Below are positions 28,463 to 37,758 of a DNA stretch of 64,000 bases, in pieces. Location: the NCBI RefSeq assembly GCF_018122625.2, contig NZ_JAGQFT020000002.1, forward strand, positions 186,001-250,000, read 5' to 3'. The position numbers and the translations under genes are program-made. Each line of letters opens with the position of its first letter. Position 1 is the first letter of the stretch. Below the pieces are notes generated by a model. The model was not told where the DNA came from. It searched no databases and saw nothing but the letters and a program-made list of their open reading frames with translations. The stretch comes from Coralloluteibacterium stylophorae (GTDB lineage: Bacteria; Pseudomonadota; Gammaproteobacteria; Xanthomonadales; Xanthomonadaceae).

Positions 28463-29461
28463 ATGGAATTCTTCAATCCGAACAGCAACGTCGACTTCAT
28501 GCGGATCCGCAGGGTGTCGATGATCGTCGCCCTGTTCCTGGTGATCGGTTCGATCACGACGCTGGCCACCCGCGGCCTGAACTTCGCCCTGGACTTCACC
28601 GGCGGCACCCTGGTCGAGGTCCAGTTCGACCGCGAGATGGAGCAGCCGCAGGTGCTCGAGGCACTGGATGCGGCCGGTTTCGAGGGTGCGGTGGTGCAGC
28701 GCTTCGGCACCGACAGCTTCGCGATCCGGCTGCCGCCCGATGCGGGCGGCGGCGCGCCGGAGGAGGCCGCGGCCGGTCCCGCTTCGGGCGACGAGGCCGA
28801 GTCCAGCCTGGACGCGCGCAACGCGGCGCTGGCCGCGCGCGTGGTCGAGGCGCTGGACGCCACCGGTGCCGAGTCCACGGTCACCCGCAGCGAGTTCGTC
28901 GGCCCGCAGGTCGGCGAGGAGCTGGCGCAGGACGGCCTGCTCGCCGTGCTGGTGGTGATCACCGGCATCGTGATCTACATCGCGATGCGCTTCGAGTGGA
29001 AGTTCGGCGTCGCCACCGTCGTCGGCGAGCTGCACGACGTGCTGGTGACGCTCGGCATCTTCGCGCTCACCGGCCGCGATTTCGACCTGGTGGTGCTGGC
29101 CGCGGTGCTCGCGGTCGACGGCTACTCGGTCAACGACAAGATCGTGGTGTTCGACCGCGTGCGCGAGCTGTTCCGCAACACCACCAACCTGGATCCGGTG
29201 CAGGTGGTGAACCGCGCGGTCAACAGCACGCTCTCGCGCACGATCATGACCAGCCTGACCACGCTGCTCACGGTGGTGGCCCTGTTCCTGTTCGGCGGCC
29301 CGACGCTGGAGAACTTCGCGCTGGTGATCATCATCGGCATCGTGATCGGCACGCTGTCGACGATCTTCCTGTCGGCGCCGCTGCTGCTGCGCCTGGGCGT
29401 CGACAAGCAGGACCTGATGCCGAAGGCCCGCGACGAGGCGGAGCTCGCGCGCCGGCCGTAG
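28463..29461 (+). CDS. secF: protein translocase subunit SecF
   Basis: Encodes 332 residues with six membrane helices. Family marks are LNFALDFTGGTLVEVQF at the start of the periplasmic domain, VGPQVGEELAQDG, YIAMRFEWKFGVATVVGELHD, VDGYSVNDKIVVFDRVRE (proton-path Asp) and LSRTIMTSLTTLLTV. An Ala/Glu-rich insertion (AGGGAPEEAAAGPASGDEAE, about 94-113) sits in the periplasmic domain and seems a lineage-specific linker. It is the last gene of the operon, with a hairpin 26 bases downstream. Confidence 0.98.
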   Translation: MEFFNPNSNVDFMRIRRVSMIVALFLVIGSITTLATRGLNFALDFTGGTLVEVQFDREMEQPQVLEALDAAGFEGAVVQRFGTDSFAIRLPPDAGGGAPEEAAAGPASGDEAESSLDARNAALAARVVEALDATGAESTVTRSEFVGPQVGEELAQDGLLAVLVVITGIVIYIAMRFEWKFGVATVVGELHDVLVTLGIFALTGRDFDLVVLAAVLAVDGYSVNDKIVVFDRVRELFRNTTNLDPVQVVNRAVNSTLSRTIMTSLTTLLTVVALFLFGGPTLENFALVIIIGIVIGTLSTIFLSAPLLLRLGVDKQDLMPKARDEAELARRP

Positions 29462-29486
29462 CCGTCCGCGCCTGCATCGCGTCCCG

Positions 29487-29517
29487 CGAAGGCCGCCGGC
29501 ATCCCCGGCGGCCTTCG
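29487..29517 (+). terminator. terminator of the secDF operon
   Basis: CGAAGGCCGCCGG and CCGGCGGCCTTCG form a perfect 13-bp stem with a 5-base loop, followed by TCGTTGG. The rest of the gap to 29727 holds no gene I can support. Confidence 0.75.
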
Positions 29518-29727
29518 TCGTTGGGGGAGCGGAAATAGTGTTACGGGAGCTGGGCCCGTTACCCTTCCGCTTCGCTTTGAGCGTGCACACGCGACCGACC
29601 TTCGCCAGTCGCCGCCGTTCCGGTCCACGGTGCTGCGCCGTCGGGTCGGCCCTGCGCGGATGCCTGTCGGTGGCGACGCCGGGGCCCCTCCCGGCAAGGC
29701 GGAGGCGCCCGACCGCAGGAGGATCCG

Positions 29728-30669
29728 ATGGGCCACGACCACGATCACGGATTGGGCGACATCCGCCACGAGCGGCCGCTGTGGTGGGCGTTCGGGCTGA
29801 CCGTGGGCTTCCTGGCCGCGGAGGTGGTCGGCGGCCTGGTCACCGGCAGCCTCGCGCTGCTGTCGGACGCCGCGCACATGGGCACCGACGCCTTCGCGCT
29901 CCTGATCGCGCTGACCGCGGTGCGGATGACGCGGCGGCCGGCGGACGCCAGGCGCACCTACGGCTACGTGCGCATGGAGGCGCTGGGCGCGCTGGCCAAC
30001 GGGGTGCTGCTGTTCGCCGCCTCGCTGTGGATCCTGTACGAGGCGTGGCGGCGCTTCCTCGATCCGGGCGAGATCGGATCGGTCGGCATGATGGTGGTGG
30101 CCGGGCTCGGCCTGGTGGTGAACCTGATCGGCATGCGCCTGCTCAAGGCCGGCAGCGGCGAGAACCTCAACATGCGCGGCGCCTACCTCGAGGTGTGGGC
30201 GGACGCGCTGGGGTCGGTCGGCGTGCTGGTCGCGGCCGCGGTCATCATGGCCACCGGCTGGGTGGTCCTCGACCCCATCGTCGCCGCCGCCATCGGCCTG
30301 TGGGTGCTGCCGCGGACCTGGGTGCTGGTGCGCGACGCGGTGCACGTGCTGCTGGAGGGCATCCCCAAGGGGCTCGACCTCGACGCCGTGCGCCGGACGC
30401 TGCGCGAGACACCGGGCGTGGCCGGCGTACACGACCTGCACGTGTGGTCGCTGGGCAGCCGCACGCCGGCGCTCACCGCGCACGTGGTGATGGCCGAGGG
30501 CGTCGACGACCACGACGCCCTGCGCGCCGAGCTCGCGCACCGGCTCGTGCACGCCTTCGACATCCACCACGCCACGCTGCAGATGGAAAGCGCCCACTGC
30601 GCCCCGCCGCCCGGCCACGAGCACGCGCACGAGCCGGGGCATGGACATCCGCCGGTGGTGCATGAGTAG
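29728..30669 (+). CDS. CzcD/ZitB-type cation diffusion facilitator
   Basis: Encodes 313 residues with six membrane helices (about 20-205) and a cytosolic C-terminal metal-binding domain. The TM2 site reads SDAAHMGTDA (His and Asp four apart). The TM5 site reads LEVWADALGS, where Glu stands in place of the more usual His, as I recall for CzcD-type members. Both ends are His-rich (MGHDHDHG; GHEHAHEPGHGH), supporting Zn, Cd or Co export. AGGAGGATCC precedes the ATG. It stands alone between the secDF terminator and a heptamer array; no metal regulator is adjacent. Confidence 0.92.
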   Translation: MGHDHDHGLGDIRHERPLWWAFGLTVGFLAAEVVGGLVTGSLALLSDAAHMGTDAFALLIALTAVRMTRRPADARRTYGYVRMEALGALANGVLLFAASLWILYEAWRRFLDPGEIGSVGMMVVAGLGLVVNLIGMRLLKAGSGENLNMRGAYLEVWADALGSVGVLVAAAVIMATGWVVLDPIVAAAIGLWVLPRTWVLVRDAVHVLLEGIPKGLDLDAVRRTLRETPGVAGVHDLHVWSLGSRTPALTAHVVMAEGVDDHDALRAELAHRLVHAFDIHHATLQMESAHCAPPPGHEHAHEPGHGHPPVVHE

Positions 30670-30679
30670 GCGGGTGAAG

Positions 30680-30892
30680 CGGGAATCGGGAATCGGAAAT
30701 CGGGAATGGAAGGGGCGCAGCGGTTCGGCGCGCGCCGCTTGAACCGGCACGCCCCGGTGCGGGGGCGTCAGTCGCCGTGCGGGTCTGCGGGGCGGGCGAA
30801 CCCGCGTGCGAGCCGCCTCGCGACGGGAGGCAGGGCGTCAGTCCTAACGACCTCACCATTCCCGAGTGCCGGGTCCCGATTCCCGCTCCCCC
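30680..30892. repeat. inverted pair of heptamer arrays
   Basis: Four CGGGAAT-type heptamers at 30680-30707 and five heptamers in the opposite strand sense (ATTCCCG, AGTGCCG, GGTCCCG, ATTCCCG, CTCCCCC) at 30858-30892. They flank about 150 bases with no gene. The element fills the gap between the convergent CDF and suhB genes. Confidence 0.85.
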
Positions 30893-30895
30893 CAA

Positions 30896-31711
30896 TCAGA
30901 ACGCCGCCGCATACCCCGTCGCCACGATCCGCTGCTGCAGGTCGTCGACCACCTTGAGGTTGCCGGCGACGATCTGGCCGGGGCGACCGCTCATGTCGAT
31001 CAGCTTGGAGGTGCCGCCGCGGAAGTCGCAGACCTTGCCGCCGGCCTCGCGCACCAGGAGCAGGCCCGCGGCCACGTCCCAGGCCTTGATGCCGGCCTCG
31101 AAGTAGGCGTCGGCGCGGCCGCAGGCGACATAGGCGAGGTCGAGCGCGGCCGAGCCGCTGCGGCGCACGTCCTCGGCGACGGTGAGCACGTTGGCGACGG
31201 TGGCCAGCTGCGGGGCGAGGCGCTCGCGCTCGCGCGGCGAGTAGCCGGTCAGCAGCATCGCGCCCTCGAGGTCCTTGCGCTCGGCGACGCGGATCTTCTT
31301 GTCGTTGAGCTGGGCGCCGGAGCCGCGGCTGGCGGTGAAGATGTCGTTGCGGATCGGGTCGTAGACCACGCCGTGCTGCGGCTCGCCGTTCTCGACCAGG
31401 GCGATCGACACGCAGAAGTGCGGGAAGCCGCGCAGGTAGTTGCTGGTGCCGTCGAGCGGGTCGATCACGAACACGCCGCCGCGGCCCTTGCCGATGGCGC
31501 CGCCTTCCTCGCCGAGGAAGCCGGCGTCCGGGTAGGCGCGGCGCAGCTCGCGGATGATCTCGGCCTCGGCCATCGAGTCGACTTCGCTGGCATAGTCCTG
31601 GCGCGCCTTCTCGACCACCTTGAGGCTGTCGAGCCGGGCCATGTTGCGGAGGATCACGTTGCCGGCCTGGCGGGCGGCCTTGACCATGACGTTGACGGCA
31701 GGCTTGAGCAT
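30896..31711 (-). CDS. suhB: inositol-1-monophosphatase family protein SuhB
   Basis: Encodes 271 residues. SuhB hydrolyses inositol monophosphates and also joins rRNA antitermination complexes with NusA. The Mg sites are [25 protein letters not shown] and [18 protein letters not shown], all intact. The ATG at 31711 gives [17 protein letters not shown], the family start. It is divergent from trmJ, the usual arrangement in xanthomonads. Confidence 0.96.
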   Translation of the reverse strand: MLKPAVNVMVKAARQAGNVILRNMARLDSLKVVEKARQDYASEVDSMAEAEIIRELRRAYPDAGFLGEEGGAIGKGRGGVFVIDPLDGTSNYLRGFPHFCVSIALVENGEPQHGVVYDPIRNDIFTASRGSGAQLNDKKIRVAERKDLEGAMLLTGYSPRERERLAPQLATVANVLTVAEDVRRSGSAALDLAYVACGRADAYFEAGIKAWDVAAGLLLVREAGGKVCDFRGGTSKLIDMSGRPGQIVAGNLKVVDDLQQRIVATGYAAAF

Positions 31712-31810
31712 GCGGGGGACCACCGGGAGCTGGTAAGGAGCGAGGCGTGCGCCGGGGGCGCCGCGAACGCGCCAGTCTACCAGACCCGGCGGTGGGGCCC
31801 GCGGCTTCCG

Positions 31811-31816
31811 TACACT
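31811..31816 (+). promoter_or_regulatory. putative -10 element of trmJ
   Basis: TACACT, 31 bases before the trmJ ATG, in the 136-base divergent gap with suhB. No clear -35. Confidence 0.35.
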
Positions 31817-31847
31817 GTCGCGTCCCGCCGTCCGCCTGTCCCGTCCC

Positions 31848-32606
31848 ATGTCCCACGACATCCGTTTCGTCCTCGTCGGCACCCAGCACCCCGGCAACAT
31901 CGGCGCCGCCGCGCGGGCGATGAAGACCATGGCGCTTGCGCGCATGAGCCTGGTCGAGCCGCCGGCCCTGCCGGACCGCGACGCCGACGCCATGGCCGCC
32001 GGCGCCACCGACCTGATCGACGCCGCGCCGCGCTTCGACGACCTGCCCGCGGCGCTCGCCGACTGCGTCACCGTGTTCGGCTGCACCGCGCGCAGCCGCC
32101 GCGTGCAGCTGCCCGAGCTGACCCCGCGCGAGGCGGTCCCGCGGATCCTGGAGGCGGCGCGGCGCGGGCCGGTGGCGCTGGTGTTCGGGCGCGAGCGCAC
32201 CGGCCTCACCAACGACGAGCTGATGCGCTGCGACGTCGCCATCCACATTCCCTCGAATCCCGAGTTCAGCTCGCTCAACCTCGCCGCCTCGGTGCAGGTG
32301 CTGGCCTACGAGCTGCGCCTCGGGCTCCTCGCCGAGGGCGCGGCTCCGGTCACCGAGGTCGCCGGCGAGGAGGGCGAGGGGCCGGCTCCCCAGGCGGAGC
32401 TGGAGAACTTCTTCGTCCACCTCGACCAGGCCCTGCACGACATCGACTTCCACAAGAAGCGGGCGCCGGACACGGTGATGCGCCGCCTGCGCCGGCTGTT
32501 CGCGCGGGCCAAGCCGGAGTCGCGCGAGCTGCGCATCCTGCGCGGCATCCTCGCCGACGCCCAGCGCATGGCGCGCCTGGCCGGCGAGGATGCGAGGAGC
32601 CGATGA
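31848..32606 (+). CDS. trmJ: tRNA (cytidine/uridine-2'-O)-methyltransferase TrmJ
   Basis: Encodes 252 residues of the SPOUT family. TrmJ methylates the 2'-O of position 32 in several tRNAs. Motif 1 is [19 protein letters not shown], motif 2 [15 protein letters not shown] and motif 3 [23 protein letters not shown], which build the knotted SAM site. The C-terminal helix region ([18 protein letters not shown]) binds tRNA. A short acidic linker ([13 protein letters not shown]) joins the two parts. Confidence 0.97.
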   Translation: MSHDIRFVLVGTQHPGNIGAAARAMKTMALARMSLVEPPALPDRDADAMAAGATDLIDAAPRFDDLPAALADCVTVFGCTARSRRVQLPELTPREAVPRILEAARRGPVALVFGRERTGLTNDELMRCDVAIHIPSNPEFSSLNLAASVQVLAYELRLGLLAEGAAPVTEVAGEEGEGPAPQAELENFFVHLDQALHDIDFHKKRAPDTVMRRLRRLFARAKPESRELRILRGILADAQRMARLAGEDARSR

Positions 32607-32737
32607 CGCCCCCCGTGCGGATGGGCTAGGCTCGGGGATCAGGCACCGGACCGGCGGCCTGCGACGGCATCGCCGCCGGGCGGAGGCCCGCTGCGCGGCA
32701 GCCAGCGCAGGCGCGACACGGTCACGGGACGGGGGGC

Positions 32738-34987
32738 GTGGCAGCACATGAGGCGGTATCCGGGATGAGCGTGGACCCAGCGCGGGAGACACCCGTGGCC
32801 GCTGCGCAGGCGCGTCCCGCGCTCGGGCTGTCGACGCGCTTCGCCCTGCTGCTCGCGGCGATCTCGCTGGCGCTGGTGGCGACGGTCTGCCTGCTCTGGT
32901 ACCAGCAGGGGCGCGGCGCCGACGCCGTGATCCGGCACGGATCCGAATCGCTGCACCAGCTCGCCTTCAGCAGCCTGCAGCGGCGCGGCCAGGACCAGGT
33001 CGCGCAGAGCGCGGCGGCGCTTGCCGCTCCGCTCGCCGCAGGCGACCGCGCCGCCATCGGCCGGATCCTGGGCTCGGTCCGCAGGCAGACCGACGTCGTC
33101 TACGTCTACGTCTTCGATGCCGAGGGCCGCATCGTGCACGACGGTGCCGGCGATGCCAGCGTCGGCGCGCCCATGGACGATCCCTTCGCGTTCCAGGCGA
33201 TCGCCTCGCCCGAGCCGGTGGTGCAGTGGTCGGACGAGGTCATGGACGTCGCCGGCCCGATCCGCGGCGACGGCGGGCGCCTGGGCGGATTGCGCGTCGG
33301 CTACGGCCTGGAGCGCATCGCCGCGCAGCAGGCCGAGGCGCAGGCGGCGCTGGGCGAGCGCCTGCAGGACCTTTCCCGCCGGCAGATGCACTGGCAGGTG
33401 GTGTTCGTGCTCGGCGCGGTGGCGGCCACGCTGCTGCTGTCGTTCCTGCTCGAGCGCTGGTTCGTGCGCCCGATCCGGCGCCTGGCCGATGCGGCGCGCG
33501 AGATCGAGGCCGGGCGCTTCGACGTGCCGGGCCTGCTGGACGGCCGCGACAGCCGCCGGCGCGACGAGATCGGCGACCTGACCCGCGCGTTCGGGCGCAT
33601 GAGCGAGAGCGTCGCCCGCCACGACCGCGACATCCGCAGCATGGCCTACAGCGACGCGCTCACCGGCCTGCCCAACCGCCTCGCCCTGCGCGAGCTGCTG
33701 GATGCGCGCCTGCGCGAGCAGCTCGACGACGGCGGGCAGCTGGCCCTGCTGTTCGTCGACCTCGACGACTTCAAGCGCATCAACGACACCCTCGGCCACG
33801 ATGCCGGCGACGAGGTGCTGGGCGAGCTGGCCGAGCGGCTCTACGTCTGCGTCGCCGAGGTCGGCGGCGAGTCGGCCGCACTGGCGCGCTTCGGCGGCGA
33901 CGAGTTCATCGCGCTGGTCTCGGGGGCCGACATGCGCCAGCGCGCCGCGCTGCTGGCGGAGTCGGTGATCGCGGCCCTGCAGCAGCCGTTCCAGGTGCTG
34001 GGACAGCAGGTGGTGCTCGGCGCGTCGGTGGGCATCACCCTGGCGCCGCAGGACGCCACCGGCGCCGGCGTGCTGCTGAAGAACGGCGACGTCGCGATGT
34101 ACCAGGCCAAGCTCGCCGGCAAGCACTGCTACCGCTTCTACAGCCGCGCCATGGACCAGGCCGTCGGCCGCCGCATGCAGATGGAGAGCGACCTGCGCGG
34201 GGCCTGGGAGCGTGGCGAGCTCAGCCTCGACTACCAGCCGATCTACCAGCTCGCCGACGGACACATCGTCGGTGCCGAGGCGCTGCTGCGCTGGAAGCAT
34301 CCCGAGCACGGGATGATCCCGCCGTCGGTGTTCATCGACGTGGCCGAACAGAGCGGACTGATCGACCTGCTCGGTCGCGCGGTCATCGCCCGCGCCTGCG
34401 AGGACGCCGCGCGCTGGGTCGGCGCCGACGACGACGAGGAGGCGCCCTTCATCGCGGTCAACGTGTCGGCCCGGCAGCTGCGCAGCGGCGACCTGCCCGA
34501 GGTGGTGGCCGCGGCGCTGGCCGACAGCGGCCTGCCGCCGGGACGGCTGCACGTGGAGCTGACCGAGACCACCATCCTCGGCGACGAGATCCAGGCCGGC
34601 GCGCTGCTCGCGCGCCTGCGCGGCACCGGCGTGCGGGTCTGGCTCGACGACTTCGGCACCGGCTTCTCCGGCCTGAGCCATCTGCGGCGGGTGCCGGTGG
34701 ACGGGGTCAAGATCGACCGCAGCTTCGTGACCGACGTGCTGCGCGATCCCGACGACCTCGCCCTGACCTCGGCCATCATCGCGATGGCGCACTCGCTGGG
34801 AATCACCGTGGTGGCCGAGGGCGTGGAGAGCGAGGGCCAGCACGACATCCTGCGCGAGCGCGGCTGCGACCTGGCGCAGGGCTTCTGGCTGGCGCGGCCG
34901 ATGAGCGCGGAGGCCATGCGCCAGCTGTGCCGCGCGGGACTGCGCGGCTACGATGCCGAGCCGCGCCTGGACACGGGCAGCTACTGA
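32738..34987 (+). CDS. membrane GGDEF-EAL cyclic-di-GMP protein
   Basis: Encodes 749 residues. TM1 (about 35-53) and TM2 (about 225-245) flank a periplasmic sensor region; a HAMP linker follows (FVRPIRRLADAAREIEAGR). The GGDEF domain (about 305-465) has FGGDEF intact. The EAL domain (about 480-735) has EALLRW, NVSARQ, ELTET, DDFGTGFSGL, VKIDRSFV and VVAEGVE, so phosphodiesterase activity is expected; both activities look possible. The start is GTG 32738; ATG at 32765 is an alternative. The HDOD gene follows after 6 bases, so the two are co-expressed. Confidence 0.93.
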   Translation: MAAHEAVSGMSVDPARETPVAAAQARPALGLSTRFALLLAAISLALVATVCLLWYQQGRGADAVIRHGSESLHQLAFSSLQRRGQDQVAQSAAALAAPLAAGDRAAIGRILGSVRRQTDVVYVYVFDAEGRIVHDGAGDASVGAPMDDPFAFQAIASPEPVVQWSDEVMDVAGPIRGDGGRLGGLRVGYGLERIAAQQAEAQAALGERLQDLSRRQMHWQVVFVLGAVAATLLLSFLLERWFVRPIRRLADAAREIEAGRFDVPGLLDGRDSRRRDEIGDLTRAFGRMSESVARHDRDIRSMAYSDALTGLPNRLALRELLDARLREQLDDGGQLALLFVDLDDFKRINDTLGHDAGDEVLGELAERLYVCVAEVGGESAALARFGGDEFIALVSGADMRQRAALLAESVIAALQQPFQVLGQQVVLGASVGITLAPQDATGAGVLLKNGDVAMYQAKLAGKHCYRFYSRAMDQAVGRRMQMESDLRGAWERGELSLDYQPIYQLADGHIVGAEALLRWKHPEHGMIPPSVFIDVAEQSGLIDLLGRAVIARACEDAARWVGADDDEEAPFIAVNVSARQLRSGDLPEVVAAALADSGLPPGRLHVELTETTILGDEIQAGALLARLRGTGVRVWLDDFGTGFSGLSHLRRVPVDGVKIDRSFVTDVLRDPDDLALTSAIIAMAHSLGITVVAEGVESEGQHDILRERGCDLAQGFWLARPMSAEAMRQLCRAGLRGYDAEPRLDTGSY

Positions 34988-34993
34988 GCGGCG

Positions 34994-36019
34994 ATGACGG
35001 TGGGCGGATCTGCGGACACGCACGGCAGGCGGAGCTGGTGGGAACGGTGGTGGCCGCGCCGGCCGGCGGACGATGCGCAGCCCGGGCCCGGGCACGAGGC
35101 GCTGGATGCCGCGGACGGCGTGGGCGACGCCGATCTGCTGGCCGCGGAGGCGCTCGAGATCCGCTTCCTCTGCCACGTGCTGGGGATCGCCGAGCCGGCG
35201 CCGCAGGACGCACCCGTCTCGCCGCGCCGGCCACGGGACCGCGAGCGTGAGGAGCCGGTGGACGCCGATGCGCTGCCGCGCCTGCCGACCGTCATCCCGC
35301 AGCTCCTGCAGGCGATGCGCAGCAGCAAGGCCAGCGGCGAGGGCCTTGCCAGGCTGCTGGCGCGCGACCCGGCGCTGGTGGTGGAGGTGCTGCGCGCCGC
35401 CAACAGCGCGCACTACGGGGCCGCGCGCGCGATCACCAGCGTGCGCGGCGCGGTGGTCATGCTGGGCGAGGAGGGGCTGCGCCGGGTGATCGCGCGGGTG
35501 ATGACCCGCCCCATCCACACCGCCGGCAGCGGCCCGTCGGCCGTCGCCGGCGCCCGCCTGTGGACCCATGCCGAGCGCTGCGCCGAGGCCTGCGCGGCGC
35601 TCGCGCCTGCGGGAGGCGCGGCGTTCGAAGCCTTCCTCGCCGGCATCGTCTGCAACATCGGCGCGATGACGCTGATGCGCGGCGACGCCGGCCTGCCCGC
35701 GCAGCCCGATGCCCAGGACCTGGAGGATTTCGGCCTGCGCTGCCGCCGCGCGGCGCACCAGGTCGCGCGGCAGTGGGGCCTGCCGCCGGGCGTGGTCGAG
35801 GCGCTCGCGGTGCGCGCCGGGCTGTCGCGGGTGCGCACGCCGCTGGCGCCGGCGCTGGTCGCGGCGGATCGCCTGGCGATGGCGGCGGTGCTGGCAGAGG
35901 CGGGCCGGCTCGAGACGACCTCGACGCCGCCGGTGGCGCTGCCGCAAGGCTTCGCACCGGCCGCGCTCGCCCGGGCCTGGCAACTGGCGCGACGGCCGCA
36001 GGGCGACGCCGAGCTCTGA
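34994..36019 (+). CDS. HDOD-domain protein
   Basis: Encodes 341 residues. Residues 1-90 are Trp/Arg/Asp-rich and without known domain. The HDOD domain covers about 92-300, starting LPRLPTVIPQLLQAMRS and with ARDPALVVEVLRAANSAHYG, the common HDOD core, and GAVVMLGEEGLRRVIARV. HDOD proteins lack the phosphohydrolase His-Asp residues and act as signalling scaffolds, often with cyclic-di-GMP enzymes. The tight spacing to the GGDEF-EAL gene supports a joint pathway. The stop is 8 bases from the end of the convergent asnB. Confidence 0.9.
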   Translation: MTVGGSADTHGRRSWWERWWPRRPADDAQPGPGHEALDAADGVGDADLLAAEALEIRFLCHVLGIAEPAPQDAPVSPRRPRDREREEPVDADALPRLPTVIPQLLQAMRSSKASGEGLARLLARDPALVVEVLRAANSAHYGAARAITSVRGAVVMLGEEGLRRVIARVMTRPIHTAGSGPSAVAGARLWTHAERCAEACAALAPAGGAAFEAFLAGIVCNIGAMTLMRGDAGLPAQPDAQDLEDFGLRCRRAAHQVARQWGLPPGVVEALAVRAGLSRVRTPLAPALVAADRLAMAAVLAEAGRLETTSTPPVALPQGFAPAALARAWQLARRPQGDAEL

Positions 36020-36026
36020 TCCGGCC

Positions 36027-37715
36027 TCAGTACGCTGCGTTGTGGACGGCCGCGACCGCGCGTCCCGACGGGTCGAGGTGCGTCTTCAGCGACGGATCCC
36101 ACTCCAGCGCCGCCGCGGTCGAGCAAGCCACCGAGGGGCCGCCCGGGACCAGCTTCGCCGCCCAGTCCTGCGGATAGTGGCGGTGGAACAGGTCGCGGTA
36201 GAGGTAGGCCTCCCTGGTCTGCGGCGTGTTGTGCGGGAATCGCTCCGCCGCGGCAGCGAGGTCGGCGTCGCCGACCGCGGCCTCGGCATGCGCCCTGAGC
36301 GAGTCGATCCAGGAATAGCCCACGCCGTCGGAGAACTGCTCCTTCTGCCGCCACAGGATCGGGTCCGGCAGATAGCCGGCGAAGGCCTCGCGCAGGAACT
36401 GCTTCTCGATGCGTCCGCGCGCCCGGCCCGAGAGCTTGACCTCCGGGTCCAGCGACATCGCCGCGTCGACGAAGCCGCGGTCGAGGAAGGGCACCCGCGC
36501 CTCGACGCCCCAGGCGGCCATCGACTTGTTCGCCCGCAGGCAGTCGAACAGGTGCAGGGCGTCGAGCTTGCGCACCGTCTCCTCGTGCAGGGCCCTCGCA
36601 TCGGGCGCCTTGTGGAAGTAGAGGTAGCCGCCGAACAGCTCGTCGGAGCCTTCCCCCGACAGCACCATCTTGATGCCCATCGCGCGGATCCGCCGCGCCA
36701 TCAGGTACATCGGGGTGGAGGCGCGCACGGTGGTGACGTCGTAGGTCTCGAGGTGGCGGATCACCTCGGGCAGGGCGTCCAGTCCTTCCTGCACCGAGAA
36801 CTCGATGCCGTGGTGGACGGTGCCGATATGCGCGGCGACCTGCGCGGCGGCGGCCAGATCGGGCGAACCCGGAAGGCCGATGGCGAAGCTGTGCAGCTGC
36901 GGCCACCAGGCCTCGCTGCGGCTGTCGTCCTCGATCCGGCGCGCGGCGTACTTCTTGGCGATCGCCGCGACCAGCGACGAGTCCAGTCCGCCGGACAGCA
37001 GCACCCCGTAGGGCACGTCGCACATCAGGTGGCTCCTCACCGCCTCCTCGAGCGCATGCCGGATCGCGTCGCGTCCGGCGCCTGCGCCGGCGACCGTGGC
37101 GTAGTCGCGCCAGCGCGGCGTCCAGTACCGGCGCGGCGCCGGATCGGCATCGGTCCAGAAGTGCCCCGGCGGGAACTCCTCCACGTGTTCGCAGCGTTCC
37201 GCCAGGCCCTTCATCTCGGAGGCGACGTGCAGGCAACCGTCGGCGTCGCGGCCCCAGTACAGCGGCACGATGCCGACCGGGTCGCGCGCGATCAGCCAGC
37301 GCCGTTCCATGCTGTCCCACAGCACGAAGGCGAACATGCCCTCCAGCCGGTTCAGCCAGGCGGCGATCGCCTCCGGGTCCGGTCCGTCCCGATACAGCGG
37401 CAGCACCACCTCGCAGTCGGAGTGGGTGGCGAAGTCGTAGGCGTGCTCCAGGCTCGCGCGCAGCGCGCGGTGGTTGTAGATCTCGCCGTTGACCGCGAGG
37501 ACGTGGCGGCGGTCGGGGCTGTAGAGCGGCTGCGCACCGGAGTCGAGACCGACGATCGCCAGGCGCTCGTGCACCAGGACCGCACCGTCGTCGACGTGCA
37601 CGCCCGACCAGTCGGGTCCGCGGTGGCGCATGCAGCGCGAGGCCTCCAGCGCGAGCGGACGCAGGGCCGCGGCGTCGTCGCCGCGGATGTCGAGGATGGC
37701 GAAGATCGAGCACAT
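36027..37715 (-). CDS. asnB: asparagine synthase B (glutamine-hydrolysing)
   Basis: Encodes 562 residues. The start at ATG 37715 puts Cys2 (MCSIFAIL) at the mature N terminus as the glutaminase nucleophile; the frame extends six codons upstream but that would bury it. Glutaminase marks: HRGPDWSG, HERLAIVG, NGEIYNH. Synthetase marks: YGVLLSGGLDSSLVAAIA (ATP pyrophosphatase loop), MVLSGEGSDELFGGY and EARVPFLD. It uses Gln, Asp and ATP. It lies 43 bases after the ExoD-like gene in the same direction. Confidence 0.96.
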   Translation of the reverse strand: MCSIFAILDIRGDDAAALRPLALEASRCMRHRGPDWSGVHVDDGAVLVHERLAIVGLDSGAQPLYSPDRRHVLAVNGEIYNHRALRASLEHAYDFATHSDCEVVLPLYRDGPDPEAIAAWLNRLEGMFAFVLWDSMERRWLIARDPVGIVPLYWGRDADGCLHVASEMKGLAERCEHVEEFPPGHFWTDADPAPRRYWTPRWRDYATVAGAGAGRDAIRHALEEAVRSHLMCDVPYGVLLSGGLDSSLVAAIAKKYAARRIEDDSRSEAWWPQLHSFAIGLPGSPDLAAAAQVAAHIGTVHHGIEFSVQEGLDALPEVIRHLETYDVTTVRASTPMYLMARRIRAMGIKMVLSGEGSDELFGGYLYFHKAPDARALHEETVRKLDALHLFDCLRANKSMAAWGVEARVPFLDRGFVDAAMSLDPEVKLSGRARGRIEKQFLREAFAGYLPDPILWRQKEQFSDGVGYSWIDSLRAHAEAAVGDADLAAAAERFPHNTPQTREAYLYRDLFHRHYPQDWAAKLVPGGPSVACSTAAALEWDPSLKTHLDPSGRAVAAVHNAAY

Positions 37716-37758
37716 GCGTCGACAGTACGGCATGTGCTGCGGTGCGCAACAGAGGGCC

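Noticed and set aside
26519..29590. Minus-strand open frame of 1023 codons.
   Set aside because: Antisense to secD and secF, which are unambiguous.
32639..35983. Minus-strand open frame of 1114 codons.
   Set aside because: Shadow of the GGDEF-EAL and HDOD genes; low-complexity, Arg/Gln/His-rich translation.
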